A DNA stretch of 64,000 bases, from contig CACIUF010000001.1 in the NCBI GenBank assembly GCA_902589765.1, forward strand, positions 62,001 through 126,000. The letters run 5' to 3'. Made by a program: the position numbers and the translations under genes. How positions within the stretch are numbered: the first letter of the stretch is position 1; every line of letters starts with the position of its first letter. Source of the stretch: an uncultured Pelagibacteraceae bacterium (GTDB lineage: Bacteria > Pseudomonadota > Alphaproteobacteria > Pelagibacterales > Pelagibacteraceae). Below, piece after piece: positions 35,497 through 44,128 of the stretch. The notes under the pieces were generated by a model, which worked only from the letters and a program-made list of their open reading frames with translations, had not been told where the DNA came from and ran no database searches.

Positions 35497-36004
35497 AATT
35501 TTTCCAATATTTTTAATTTTTATATTCTCAATAATTTTCTTTGTTTTTTACAAAGGTTTACAAAATACAAATGTTTATACACCTACAATAAAATCAGAAA
35601 TTAAAATTCCAAATTTTGACGCAAAAGAGTTTTTTTCAAAAGACAAAATAAATTCAGATCAGATATTTATAGGAAGTGATTATTATTTATTAAACATTTG
35701 GGCTTCGTGGTGTGTTCCTTGCAAAGAGGAACATAAGTATTTAATGGATTTAAGTAAAAAAGAGAATATCAAAATTATTGGTCAAAACTATAAAGATAAT
35801 TTTGAGAATGCAAAAAATTTTTTGATAAATTTAGATAATCCATACGACTTAATTTTTTTAGATAATGATGGTACAATAGCAATTGAATGGGGTGCATATG
35901 GGGTACCTGAAACCTTTTTAATTCAAAACAATAAAATAATAAAAAAAATAATTGGTCCATTGAATGAAAAATTACTTTTTGAGATAAAAGAATTGACGCA
36001 ATGA
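35486..36004 (+). CDS. ccmG: Thiol:disulfide interchange protein CcmG (DsbE)
   Basis: Membrane-anchored thioredoxin that reduces apocytochrome c cysteines. An N-terminal anchor helix (about 3-22) precedes the thioredoxin fold with the active site WASWCVPCKEE and the cis-proline segment YGVPETFLI. Length of 172 residues is typical. It overlaps ccmF by 11 and ccmH by 4 bases. Confidence 0.96.
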   Translation: MKTKIFPIFLIFIFSIIFFVFYKGLQNTNVYTPTIKSEIKIPNFDAKEFFSKDKINSDQIFIGSDYYLLNIWASWCVPCKEEHKYLMDLSKKENIKIIGQNYKDNFENAKNFLINLDNPYDLIFLDNDGTIAIEWGAYGVPETFLIQNNKIIKKIIGPLNEKLLFEIKELTQ

Positions 36005-36372
36005 ATATTTTAAAATTTTTAGTTTCTGTGATTTTTTTGATTTATTGTTTTTCTTCTGATTTAAAAGCTAAAAACTTAGAAATTGAAATAACAAAAAATT
36101 TAAGATGTTTAATTTGTCAAGGACAATCAGTGTACGATTCAGATTCTGAATTTGCTAATAGTTTAAAAATTTTAGTAGAAAAAAAATTAAATGAAGGCTT
36201 GGACGAAAAACAAATTTATGCTTATCTTAAAAATAAATATGGAGATTGGATTCTGTATGATCCAGGATTCAGTAAAAATACCTATTTTCTTTGGTTATTA
36301 CCTATATTGATGTTTATATTTGGTGGTGCAATAATACTCAGGAAAGTTATATTAAAAAAAAAAAAATTATGA
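36001..36372 (+). CDS. ccmH: Cytochrome c maturation protein CcmH
   Basis: Periplasmic three-helix thiol oxidoreductase anchored by a C-terminal helix. A signal peptide (about 1-21) is followed by the RCLICQGQSVYDSDSE motif with the CxxC pair, GLDEKQIYAYLKNKYGDWILY, and a membrane helix near 95-115. It is the short form of about 120 residues; no CcmI-type TPR gene follows here. The stop overlaps the next gene by ATGA. Confidence 0.96.
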   Translation: MNILKFLVSVIFLIYCFSSDLKAKNLEIEITKNLRCLICQGQSVYDSDSEFANSLKILVEKKLNEGLDEKQIYAYLKNKYGDWILYDPGFSKNTYFLWLLPILMFIFGGAIILRKVILKKKKL

Positions 36373-36884
36373 ATTATCTAAGAATTTGTTATTTAGTATT
36401 ATTGCCTTTTTTAATTTCTTCATCAATCTTTGCTGAAGAAACTAAAGTTAGTAATGATAATACAAAGTTTAATATTTATTCAGGCATGTTTGACTTTAGT
36501 GATAATGGAAAGAGGTCAACTCTAATCGGATTTCAACATCAAAATACAGATCTAAATAGAGATACTTTTCTCGGTAATCTTTCTCCTATAACAGGATTTA
36601 TGTTTACTGCTGATAGCGCAGCTTATCTGTATACTGGTGTGCAGGCTCAATATTCCTTAGGAGCATTAAATATTATACCAAGTTTTACCCCAGGACTTTA
36701 TAGTCAGGGAGATGGTAAAGATCTTGGACATTTGTTAGAATTTAAAAGCGAAGTTCAGATTTCTTTAGATTTATTCCAAAATACACAACTAGGCTTATCA
36801 TATAATCATTTGTCCAATGCAAGTTTGGGAGATAAAAATCCTGGGGCAAATAGTTATATGTTTAATTTTCTCAAAACCTTTTAA
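36369..36884 (+). CDS. PagL-like acyloxyacyl hydrolase (lipid A 3-O-deacylase family)
   Basis: A 171-residue outer-membrane beta-barrel candidate. I chose the ATG at 36369, which overlaps the ccmH stop by ATGA and gives a signal peptide ending near SSIFAEE; a longer frame begins inside ccmH. The C-terminal NHLSNASLGDKNPGAN matches the PagL active-site motif (His-x-Ser then Asn-Pro-Gly), and the protein ends with an aromatic residue as barrels usually do. PagL removes the 3-O acyl chain of lipid A. Its joining to a cytochrome c maturation operon is unexpected. Confidence 0.85.
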   Translation: MNYLRICYLVLLPFLISSSIFAEETKVSNDNTKFNIYSGMFDFSDNGKRSTLIGFQHQNTDLNRDTFLGNLSPITGFMFTADSAAYLYTGVQAQYSLGALNIIPSFTPGLYSQGDGKDLGHLLEFKSEVQISLDLFQNTQLGLSYNHLSNASLGDKNPGANSYMFNFLKTF

Positions 36885-36901
36885 ACAAACATTATATGAT
36901 A

Positions 36902-38053
36902 ATGAGATTGAAAGATTGTCACAATTTTGGTGATTTTAGAAAACTTGCTAAGCTCAAACTTCCATCACCTATTTTTCATTATATTGATGGTGCAGCTGAC
37001 GATGAAATTACATATGCTAGGAATACTAGTGCCTTTGACGATGTAGATTTAGTTCCAAATGTTTTAAGAGGCGTTGAGAATGTAGACTTATCCACAACAA
37101 TTTTTGGTAAAAAGTTAGATTTACCATTTTATCTTTCACCAACAGCATTACAAAGACTTTTTCATTATGATGGTGAAAGAGCAGTTGGAAAAGCAGCTAA
37201 AAAATTTAATACAATGTTTGGTGTTTCTGCATTAGCGACTGTTAGCGTTGAGGAAATATCCTCGTTGATTGATACACCTAAAATGTTTCAGTTTTATTTT
37301 CACAAAGATAGAGGTTTAAATGATTCTTGTTTAGAGCGAGCTAAGGCTGCTAAATTTGATGTAATGGCTCTTACAGTCGATACCATTACAGGAGGAAATC
37401 GTGAAAGAGATTTAAGAACTGGTTTTACTTCTCCACCAAAATTGACTCTTTCAAGCTTATTTAGTTTTGCGACTAAACCAATGTGGGGAATAAATTATTT
37501 AACAAAAGGTAAATTTGAATTACCTCACCTCCAAGATTTTGTAAAAGAGGGTACAAGCACAAATTCTTCTATAGGAAATTATTTTTCAACAATGTTAGAT
37601 CAATCCATGAATTGGAAAGATGCTGAAAAACTTTGTTCTCAATGGGGAGGTCATTTTGCACTTAAAGGAATAATGAGTGTAGAAGATGCTAAAAAAGCAG
37701 TGGATATAGGATGTACTGGTATAATGGTTTCAAATCATGGCGGCAGACAACTTGATGGATCGAGATCACCATTTGATCAGCTCGCAGAAATTGTTGATGC
37801 AGTTGGAGATAAACTTGATGTTATATGTGAAGGAGGAATTCATAGAGGAACACATATGCTTAAAGCATTATCTCTAGGTGCAAAAGCATGTTCTGGTGGA
37901 AGACTTTATCTTTATGCGCTTGCAGCAGCGGGCCAACCAGGCGTCGAAAGAGCTCTAGAGTTGTATAAATCTGAGTTAGTTAGAGATATGAAGCTCATGG
38001 GATGTACAAAAATTTCAGATCTTAATAGAAATAATCTTAGATTTAGAAAATAG
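36902..38053 (+). CDS. FMN-dependent alpha-hydroxy-acid oxidase/dehydrogenase (paralogue 1)
   Basis: A 383-residue enzyme of the lactate dehydrogenase / glycolate oxidase family. I chose the ATG at 36902 because it aligns with the start of the tandem paralogue; another ATG lies two codons upstream. Catalytic His and Arg are in SNHGGRQLDGSRSP (about 280), the substrate Tyr regions in FHYIDG and FQFYFHKD. The FMN-phosphate loop reads EGGIHRGTH instead of the usual DGGVRRGT, so an Asp and an Arg that normally contact FMN or phosphate are replaced. Oxidises a 2-hydroxy acid; substrate not predictable. Confidence 0.9.
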   Translation: MRLKDCHNFGDFRKLAKLKLPSPIFHYIDGAADDEITYARNTSAFDDVDLVPNVLRGVENVDLSTTIFGKKLDLPFYLSPTALQRLFHYDGERAVGKAAKKFNTMFGVSALATVSVEEISSLIDTPKMFQFYFHKDRGLNDSCLERAKAAKFDVMALTVDTITGGNRERDLRTGFTSPPKLTLSSLFSFATKPMWGINYLTKGKFELPHLQDFVKEGTSTNSSIGNYFSTMLDQSMNWKDAEKLCSQWGGHFALKGIMSVEDAKKAVDIGCTGIMVSNHGGRQLDGSRSPFDQLAEIVDAVGDKLDVICEGGIHRGTHMLKALSLGAKACSGGRLYLYALAAAGQPGVERALELYKSELVRDMKLMGCTKISDLNRNNLRFRK

Positions 38054-39216
38054 TGAGTTTACAAAATTGTTATAATTTTGACGATTTTAGAAAACTTGCG
38101 AAAAAAAAATTACCTTCACCAATATTTCATTATATTGATGGTGGTGCAGATGATGAAATAACACTCAAACGAAATACAAAATCTTTTGATGATTGCGATT
38201 TAGTTCCTAATATTTTAGCAAGTGTAGGAAAACCAGATCTCTCAACAACTATTTTTGGAAAAAAAATCGATATGCCACTCTTTTTATCGCCATGTGCCAT
38301 GCAAAGACTTTATCATCATGACGGTGACAAAGCATCTGCTAGAGCAGCTGATAAGTTTGGAACATTTTATAGTATGTCTACGATGGCAAATAATACTATA
38401 GAAGAAATTTCAAATATTTCAGGTGGACCAAAGTTATTTCAACTCTATGTTCATAAAGATCAATCAATCACTGATGATTTAATTGATCGTTGTAGAAGAT
38501 CAGGATTTGATGGAATGTGTTTAACAGTAGATACTTTAGTAGCAGGTAATAGAGAAAGAGATCATAGAACAGGTTTTACAACCCCACCAAAGTTAACTTT
38601 ACAAAGTTTAATGAGTTTTGCTCTTCATCCAAGTTGGGTATTTAATTATCTTACTCACGGGAAATTTAAATTAGCAAATGTGGCTACAAAAACAGAGAAG
38701 GGCACCAATATTGCAAAATCAGTTATAGAATACATTAATGAACAATACGATCCAGCAATGAACTGGAAGGATGCTGAATATTGTGTGAAGAAATGGAATG
38801 GACCTTTTGCACTTAAAGGAGTTATGTCCGTTGAAGATGCAAAAAGAGCAATAGATATTGGTTGTACGGCAATCATGATTTCAAATCATGGTGGAAGACA
38901 ACTTGATGGATCAAGATCGCCATTCGATCAAGTCAAAGCAATCTCAGATGCAGTTGGAGATAAATTGGAAATCATATTAGACGGGGGAGTTAGAAGAGGA
39001 ACTCATGTATTAAAAGCAATCGCTGCAGGTGCAAAAGCCTGTAGTTTTGGTAAAATGTTTTTGTTCTCTTTAGCCGCAGGGGGACAACAAGGTGTTGAGC
39101 ATTTACTTAAAAATATGCACGAGGAAATCAATAGAAATATGGTTTTAATGGGATGTAAGAACCTAAAAGAGTTGAATAGTTCAAAATTAATTTATAGAAC
39201 TTCTAATAAAATATAA
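38053..39216 (+). CDS. FMN-dependent alpha-hydroxy-acid oxidase/dehydrogenase (paralogue 2)
   Basis: A 387-residue paralogue of the preceding gene, starting with GTG that overlaps the TAG stop by one base (TAGTG). It keeps SNHGGRQLDGSRSP and has the canonical LDGGVRRGTH phosphate loop, FQLYVHKDQS and the family N-terminus FHYIDGGADDE. Both paralogues share a central insertion region (about 180-240) of lower similarity. The tandem suggests either different substrates or a heteromeric enzyme. Confidence 0.92.
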   Translation: MSLQNCYNFDDFRKLAKKKLPSPIFHYIDGGADDEITLKRNTKSFDDCDLVPNILASVGKPDLSTTIFGKKIDMPLFLSPCAMQRLYHHDGDKASARAADKFGTFYSMSTMANNTIEEISNISGGPKLFQLYVHKDQSITDDLIDRCRRSGFDGMCLTVDTLVAGNRERDHRTGFTTPPKLTLQSLMSFALHPSWVFNYLTHGKFKLANVATKTEKGTNIAKSVIEYINEQYDPAMNWKDAEYCVKKWNGPFALKGVMSVEDAKRAIDIGCTAIMISNHGGRQLDGSRSPFDQVKAISDAVGDKLEIILDGGVRRGTHVLKAIAAGAKACSFGKMFLFSLAAGGQQGVEHLLKNMHEEINRNMVLMGCKNLKELNSSKLIYRTSNKI

Positions 39217-39221
39217 AAGTT

Positions 39222-40388
39222 ATGGAACTAGCAAAGAGTTTAGATAGATTAGGAACAGAGTCTGCTTTTTCGGTATTAGCAGAGGCAAAGAAATTAGAGG
39301 CCCAAGGTAAGCCAATGATCCATTTAGGTCTAGGACAACCAGATTTTAAAACACCTAAACATGTTGTTGAAGCGGCAAAAAAAGCTTTGGATGATGGTCA
39401 TCATGGATACGTGATGTCAAATGGAATACCTGAGTGTCGACAAGCTGTAACAAGATGGATTAAGAAACGTTATAAAGCTGAGATAGATCCTGAAAGAATT
39501 TTAATCATGCCAGGTGGTAAACCTACAATGAGTTACGCAATACAATGTTACGGAGAACCGGGAGTAGAAATAATCCATCCTACACCTGCATTTCCAATAT
39601 ATGAGTCTATGATTAATTATACAGGTTCAACGCCTGTGCCTTATGATTTAACTGAAGATAAAGATCTTAAATTTGATCCGGATAAAATTTTATCTCTTAT
39701 AACTAAAAAAACAAGATTACTGATTTTAATTAATCCAAATAATCCAACAGGAAGTTTTGTCGAGAAACCTGTAATTGACTATTTTGCAAAGGAGTTAGAA
39801 AAACATCCTCATGTTACTATTTTAAGTGATGAAATTTATAGTAGACAAATTTTTGACTACAAAGAAATGCCTTCCTTTTTCCATTATCCAAATTTAAAAG
39901 ATAGGTTAATTGTATTAGAGGGTTGGAGCAAAGCTTATTCGATGACGGGATGGAGATTAGGCTGGAGTTATTGGCCTAAAGAACTTATTGAGCACGTAAA
40001 CAAATTATTAATTAATAGCGTGTCATGTGTAAATGCTGCTGCACAATATGCTGGTATTGCTGCACTAGATGGCCCCGATGACTCTATCAAAGATATGTTA
40101 GACAAGTTTACTTTAAGAAGAAATTTAATTCATCAGGGGTTAAATGATCTTCCAGGAGTGGAGTGTAGTTTACCTGGAGGAGCCTTTTATGCATTCCCAA
40201 AAGTAATTGGTACAGGAATGAATGGTTCTGAATTCTGTAAAAAAGCAATGCATGAGGCTGGAGTAGCAATAGTGCCAGGAACTGCTTTTGGTAAAACTTG
40301 TAATGATTATGTAAGATTTAGTTTTGCAGCATCAAGAGATAACATTTTACAGGCCTTAGAAAACATAAAGAAAATGCTTACTAAATAA
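39222..40388 (+). CDS. PLP-dependent class I/II aminotransferase
   Basis: A 388-residue fold-type I aminotransferase (aspartate/aromatic-like). The PLP lysine lies in WSKAYSMTGWRLGW (about 235), cofactor contacts in INPNNPTGS and ILSDEIYSRQIF, and the carboxylate-binding Arg in YVRFSFA near the C-terminus. It begins 5 bases after the second oxidase. In this context it could aminate the 2-oxo acid (for example glyoxylate or pyruvate) produced by the oxidases, which is inference. Confidence 0.92.
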   Translation: MELAKSLDRLGTESAFSVLAEAKKLEAQGKPMIHLGLGQPDFKTPKHVVEAAKKALDDGHHGYVMSNGIPECRQAVTRWIKKRYKAEIDPERILIMPGGKPTMSYAIQCYGEPGVEIIHPTPAFPIYESMINYTGSTPVPYDLTEDKDLKFDPDKILSLITKKTRLLILINPNNPTGSFVEKPVIDYFAKELEKHPHVTILSDEIYSRQIFDYKEMPSFFHYPNLKDRLIVLEGWSKAYSMTGWRLGWSYWPKELIEHVNKLLINSVSCVNAAAQYAGIAALDGPDDSIKDMLDKFTLRRNLIHQGLNDLPGVECSLPGGAFYAFPKVIGTGMNGSEFCKKAMHEAGVAIVPGTAFGKTCNDYVRFSFAASRDNILQALENIKKMLTK

Positions 40389-40426
40389 GCTGTATTTTTG
40401 ATAAAATTTTTACTAATATTCATTAA

Positions 40427-41800
40427 ATGAACGAGCAAGTCCAAGCAGAGTTTAAAAAAATTTTTAATGGAAGATTTTCCACCTCTGAGTCAACGAGAGC
40501 AAATTATGCTAGAGGTGAGGATACTTATGATCCTGTTTTGTCTAAAGCTGTAGTTTTTCCTGAAACAAATGAAGAAGTCTCTAAAGTGCTCCGTTTGTGT
40601 AATGAGCACAAAATTCCCGTTGTACCTTTTGGAACAGGAACATCTTTAGAAGGTAATGTTGTTGGTAATGAAAAAGGCATAACCATATGTCTTGAAAAAA
40701 TGAATAAAATTTTAAGTGTGAATGTCGAGGACTTTGATTGTCGAGTTCAGGCATGTGTAACTAAAGAGCAATTAAATGATTATTTGAGAGAAGATGGAGT
40801 TTTTTTCCCGATTGATCCAGGTGCTAATGCAGCAATTGGAGGTATGGCTTCAACATCAGCTTCAGGGACAATGGCTGTAAAATATGGAACAATGAAAACT
40901 GTAATCAGTGGACTCACAGTTGTTTTGCCTAATGGAGATATTGTAAATACTGGTAGCAGAACTAAAAAAACATCAGCAGGTTATAATTTAACCAATTTAT
41001 TTATAGGTTCAGAGGGAACGTTAGGCATAATTACAGAAGTTCAATTGAGATTATCACCAATACCAGAAAGCATTATGTCTGCAGTTTGTCATTTCCCAAC
41101 TTTAGAAAATGCAGTTCAAACTGCCCAACAAGTTATTCAATATGGAGTTCCTATCGCTAGAATTGAAATGCTGAACAAAGATCAAATGGGTATTAGTATT
41201 AATTACTCTAAATTGAAAGATATCGAAGCAGTGCCAACTTTATTTTTTGAGTTTCATGGATCTGAGGCATCTAATAATGAAAATATTAAAATTGTTGAGG
41301 AAATATCGAAAGATAATACTGGAAGTTCTTTTAAATGGGCAAAGGATTTAGAAGAGAGAAATAAGCTTTGGAAAGCCCGATGGGATGTTTATTATTCAGT
41401 AAAAGCATTGATAAATAATGGAAGAGTTTATTCGACTGACGTGTGTTTACCAATTTCAAATATAACTGAATGTGTAAATTACGCAGAAGAGCAGGCAAAA
41501 AAATTTGGATTAAGAGCTCCGATGGTAGGTCATTTAGGAGATGGAAACTTTCATGTGCTTTTGCCTTTTGACCCTGAAAACAAAGAGACATACAAAAAAA
41601 TAAGAGAATTTAACGACTTATTAATAAATAAAGCACTTGAATTGAAAGGTACAATCACCGGAGAACATGGAGTTGGGTTACATAAAAAAGAATATCTTTT
41701 AAAAGAACATGCTGACAACATTCCATTAATGAAATTGATTAAGAGGAGCATTGATCAAAATAATATAATGAATCCTGGCAAGATATTCGATCTAAATTAG
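40427..41800 (+). CDS. GlcD/LDHD-like FAD-linked oxidase
   Basis: A 457-residue flavoprotein of the VAO (PCMH) family, like glycolate oxidase subunit GlcD or D-lactate dehydrogenase. FAD-binding elements are PVVPFGTGTSLEGN (about 65), DPGANAAIGGMASTSASG (about 135) and GSEGTLGIITEV (about 195). The C-terminal domain has GHLGDGNFHVLLPFD and GEHGVGLHKKEYL, with metal-binding histidines. GlcE and GlcF partners are not adjacent, which favours the single-subunit D-lactate/D-2-hydroxyacid type. Confidence 0.92.
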   Translation: MNEQVQAEFKKIFNGRFSTSESTRANYARGEDTYDPVLSKAVVFPETNEEVSKVLRLCNEHKIPVVPFGTGTSLEGNVVGNEKGITICLEKMNKILSVNVEDFDCRVQACVTKEQLNDYLREDGVFFPIDPGANAAIGGMASTSASGTMAVKYGTMKTVISGLTVVLPNGDIVNTGSRTKKTSAGYNLTNLFIGSEGTLGIITEVQLRLSPIPESIMSAVCHFPTLENAVQTAQQVIQYGVPIARIEMLNKDQMGISINYSKLKDIEAVPTLFFEFHGSEASNNENIKIVEEISKDNTGSSFKWAKDLEERNKLWKARWDVYYSVKALINNGRVYSTDVCLPISNITECVNYAEEQAKKFGLRAPMVGHLGDGNFHVLLPFDPENKETYKKIREFNDLLINKALELKGTITGEHGVGLHKKEYLLKEHADNIPLMKLIKRSIDQNNIMNPGKIFDLN

Positions 41801-41816
41801 TTAATTCTATATTTTA

Positions 41817-42770
41817 ATGAAAAAAATTTTAATCACTAGAAAATTAATTAAGGAAAGTGAGGATAAAGCCACTAAAACTTTTGATCCAATATTCAATAAT
41901 AATGATGAGCTATATTCTCAGTCAAAAGTAATAGAAATGAGTAAAGGATGTGATGGAATTTTATCTTCTCTCACAGATAAAATGGATAAAGAAACAATCA
42001 ACAAATTGCCAGACACGATAAAAATTATTTCAAATTTTGCAGTTGGATTTGGAAATATTGATTTAGATGCTGCAAAAAAAAGAGGCATTGCAGTTACCAA
42101 TACTCCTGAGGTTTTATCTGATGCGACAGCTGAAATTGGGATACTTTTAATTTTAGGCGCATGCAGAAGAGCCTCTGAAGGAATAGTATCTGCTCAAGAA
42201 GGTGGATGGAAGTGGTCAGCAGACTATTTAATAGGTAAGCAATTGACAGGCTCCAGACTTGGTATTCTAGGCATGGGAAGAATAGGACAAAAAATTGCAA
42301 AGATTGCAAAGTCGTTAGGCATGATAATTCATTATCACAATAGATCAAAGTTAAGTGATGAAAAAGAGCAGGGAGCGATTTATCATGATAATATTAAAAG
42401 TCTTTTTTCAGTTTCTGATGTCCTGTCAATTTGTTGTCCTGCTACTAAAGAAACAGAAAACATGATTAACAAAGAAACAGTTGAATATTTCCCTAAAGGA
42501 GCAGTAATCACTAATGTCGCTAGAGGAGATATAGTCGATGATGAAGCCTTAATTGATGCATTGAATCGAAGAAAAATATATGCAGCTGGATTAGATGTTT
42601 ATAAAAATGAGCCAAACTTAAATCCTGGTTATAATAAAATTAAGTCAGCATTTATTCTTCCACACCTAGGAAGCGCAACAAAGGATACAAGAATTGCAAT
42701 GGCAAACTTAGCAATTGATAACATTGATGAGTTTTTTAAAACTGGAAATTGTAAAAATAAAGTAAATTAA
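41817..42770 (+). CDS. D-2-hydroxyacid dehydrogenase (glyoxylate/hydroxypyruvate reductase-like)
   Basis: A 317-residue NAD(P)-dependent reductase. The dinucleotide motif is GILGMGRIGQKIAK (about 147), catalytic residues are R in NVARGDIVDD, E in NEPNLNPGY and H in LPHLGSAT. The family reduces glyoxylate, hydroxypyruvate or related 2-oxo acids. It follows the GlcD-like gene by 16 bases, so oxidase and reductase for related acids are encoded together. Confidence 0.92.
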   Translation: MKKILITRKLIKESEDKATKTFDPIFNNNDELYSQSKVIEMSKGCDGILSSLTDKMDKETINKLPDTIKIISNFAVGFGNIDLDAAKKRGIAVTNTPEVLSDATAEIGILLILGACRRASEGIVSAQEGGWKWSADYLIGKQLTGSRLGILGMGRIGQKIAKIAKSLGMIIHYHNRSKLSDEKEQGAIYHDNIKSLFSVSDVLSICCPATKETENMINKETVEYFPKGAVITNVARGDIVDDEALIDALNRRKIYAAGLDVYKNEPNLNPGYNKIKSAFILPHLGSATKDTRIAMANLAIDNIDEFFKTGNCKNKVN

Positions 42771-42782
42771 TTCTACTCTGGA

Positions 42783-42797
42783 TTGAATCTAATTCAA
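42783..42797. promoter_or_regulatory. Inverted repeat upstream of the TRAP transporter
   Basis: TTGAAT-CTA-ATTCAA is a perfect 6-bp inverted repeat with a 3-base centre in the 118-base gap before the TRAP binding-protein gene. It could be an operator. The gap also carries a clear Shine-Dalgarno AGGAG (42879-42883), five bases before the ATG at 42889; that is stronger than the ribosome binding sites of most genes here and fits the high expression of SAR11 transport proteins. Confidence 0.35.
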
Positions 42798-42888
42798 CTA
42801 TTGCGACATCTACGCCTTTTTTTAGAAAGACTCTAATCTGATTCTATGTTTTAATTAATCAAGTTAATTAACTTTAATAGGAGTAATA

Positions 42889-44043
42889 ATGACTAAAGAA
42901 AATAAATCATTGAAGGTGAAAACATCTTCAAGACGTAAGTTCTTTAAAACTGCTGCTAAGACTGGTGCTATAGCTGCAGCCGCTGTTGCAATGCCATATG
43001 TGAAGGCAAATGCAGCAACAACTTTAAAGATGCAAGCTGCATGGCCAAGTGGAGCTAATATCTTTTTCGAAATGGCTGGAGACTATTGTAACATGGTTAA
43101 AGAAATGTCTGGAGGATCTCTTCAGATTGATCTTCAACCGGTTGGAGCAGTTGTAAAGACTTCAGAAATCGGACAAGCGGTTAGTTCCGGTGTAGTAGAT
43201 ATGGGTCACTGGGTGACTGCATATTGGTATGGTAAAAACCCTGCTGCATCATTATTTGGAACTGGTCCTTCATACGGAATGTCATCTCAAGAAGTTATGG
43301 GATGGATGGAGTATGGTGGAGGAAGAAAATTATATGACGAAACACTTGCAAAAGTTGGTTTCGATTATGTTGGTTTTTTCCATATGCCTATGCCAGCTCA
43401 GCCTTTTGGTTGGTTCAAAAAGAACGTAACTAAAGTGTCTGATGTTAAAGGTATGAAGTATAGAACTGTTGGTTTAGCGACTAACGTTTTAACTGCAATG
43501 GGAATGGTAGTTAGACAATTACCAGGTGGTGAAATTCAGCCAGCGATGAAAACTGGTTTGATTGAAGCTGCTGAGTTTAACAACCCTACTTCAGACTCTC
43601 AGTTTGGTATGCAAGATGTTTCTAAGCACTATCACTTAGGAAGCTTCCACCAATCTCAAGAGATGTTTGAAATACCAGTTAACAAAAAAACATATAATAG
43701 TTTATCACCTGCACACCAAGCAATATTGAAAAATGCTGCTTATGCTGCAAATAGTGATAACTACTTTAAAGCTTTAGTAAGATACTCAGCTGACTTAGCT
43801 AAGTTAATGAATGAGCATAAAGTAAATGTTTACCAAACTTCTGATGAAATCTTAGCTCAACAATTAAAAGGTTGGGATAAGGTAATCGGTGATTTCAATA
43901 AGAAAGATCCTTTCTTTAAGAAAATTGTAGATTCTCAGAAAGCGTATGCGAAGAGAGTAATGAAATACTTGCTGATGAATCAGCCGAATTACAAACTTGC
44001 GTATGAAAATGAGTTTGGTCCAATAGCAAAAGTTAAGTTATAA
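42889..44043 (+). CDS. dctP: TRAP transporter substrate-binding protein DctP (2-oxo/2-hydroxy acid type)
   Basis: A 384-residue periplasmic binding protein. The N-terminus carries a Tat-type signal (SSRRKFFKTAAKTGAIAAAA, cleaved near KANAA). The stretches LKMQAAWPSGANIFFEMA, GMKYRTVGLATNVLTAMG and LPGGEIQPAMKTGLIEAAEF resemble the TakP-like group that binds 2-oxo or 2-hydroxy monocarboxylic acids; a Gly-Glu-Ile pair and the following Glu/Asn residues are the binding region. Strong SD upstream and terminator downstream suggest higher expression than the membrane subunits. The neighbours, all 2-hydroxy/2-oxo acid enzymes, support the ligand class. Confidence 0.93.
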   Translation: MTKENKSLKVKTSSRRKFFKTAAKTGAIAAAAVAMPYVKANAATTLKMQAAWPSGANIFFEMAGDYCNMVKEMSGGSLQIDLQPVGAVVKTSEIGQAVSSGVVDMGHWVTAYWYGKNPAASLFGTGPSYGMSSQEVMGWMEYGGGRKLYDETLAKVGFDYVGFFHMPMPAQPFGWFKKNVTKVSDVKGMKYRTVGLATNVLTAMGMVVRQLPGGEIQPAMKTGLIEAAEFNNPTSDSQFGMQDVSKHYHLGSFHQSQEMFEIPVNKKTYNSLSPAHQAILKNAAYAANSDNYFKALVRYSADLAKLMNEHKVNVYQTSDEILAQQLKGWDKVIGDFNKKDPFFKKIVDSQKAYAKRVMKYLLMNQPNYKLAYENEFGPIAKVKL

Positions 44044-44066
44044 TTAACTTTTCATAAATTTTAATG

Positions 44067-44088
44067 AGGGGGCCTCGGCCCCCTTTTT
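44067..44088 (+). terminator. Rho-independent terminator/attenuator after dctP
   Basis: A GC-rich stem AGGGGGC / GCCCCCT with a CTCG loop (44067-44084) is followed by TTTTT. It lies 23 bases after the dctP stop and 40 bases before dctQ on the same strand, so it should lower transcription into the membrane-subunit genes. Confidence 0.9.
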
Positions 44089-44128
44089 ATTTGATTAATT
44101 CAAAACAATTCAATAAGAGTCTATATCT

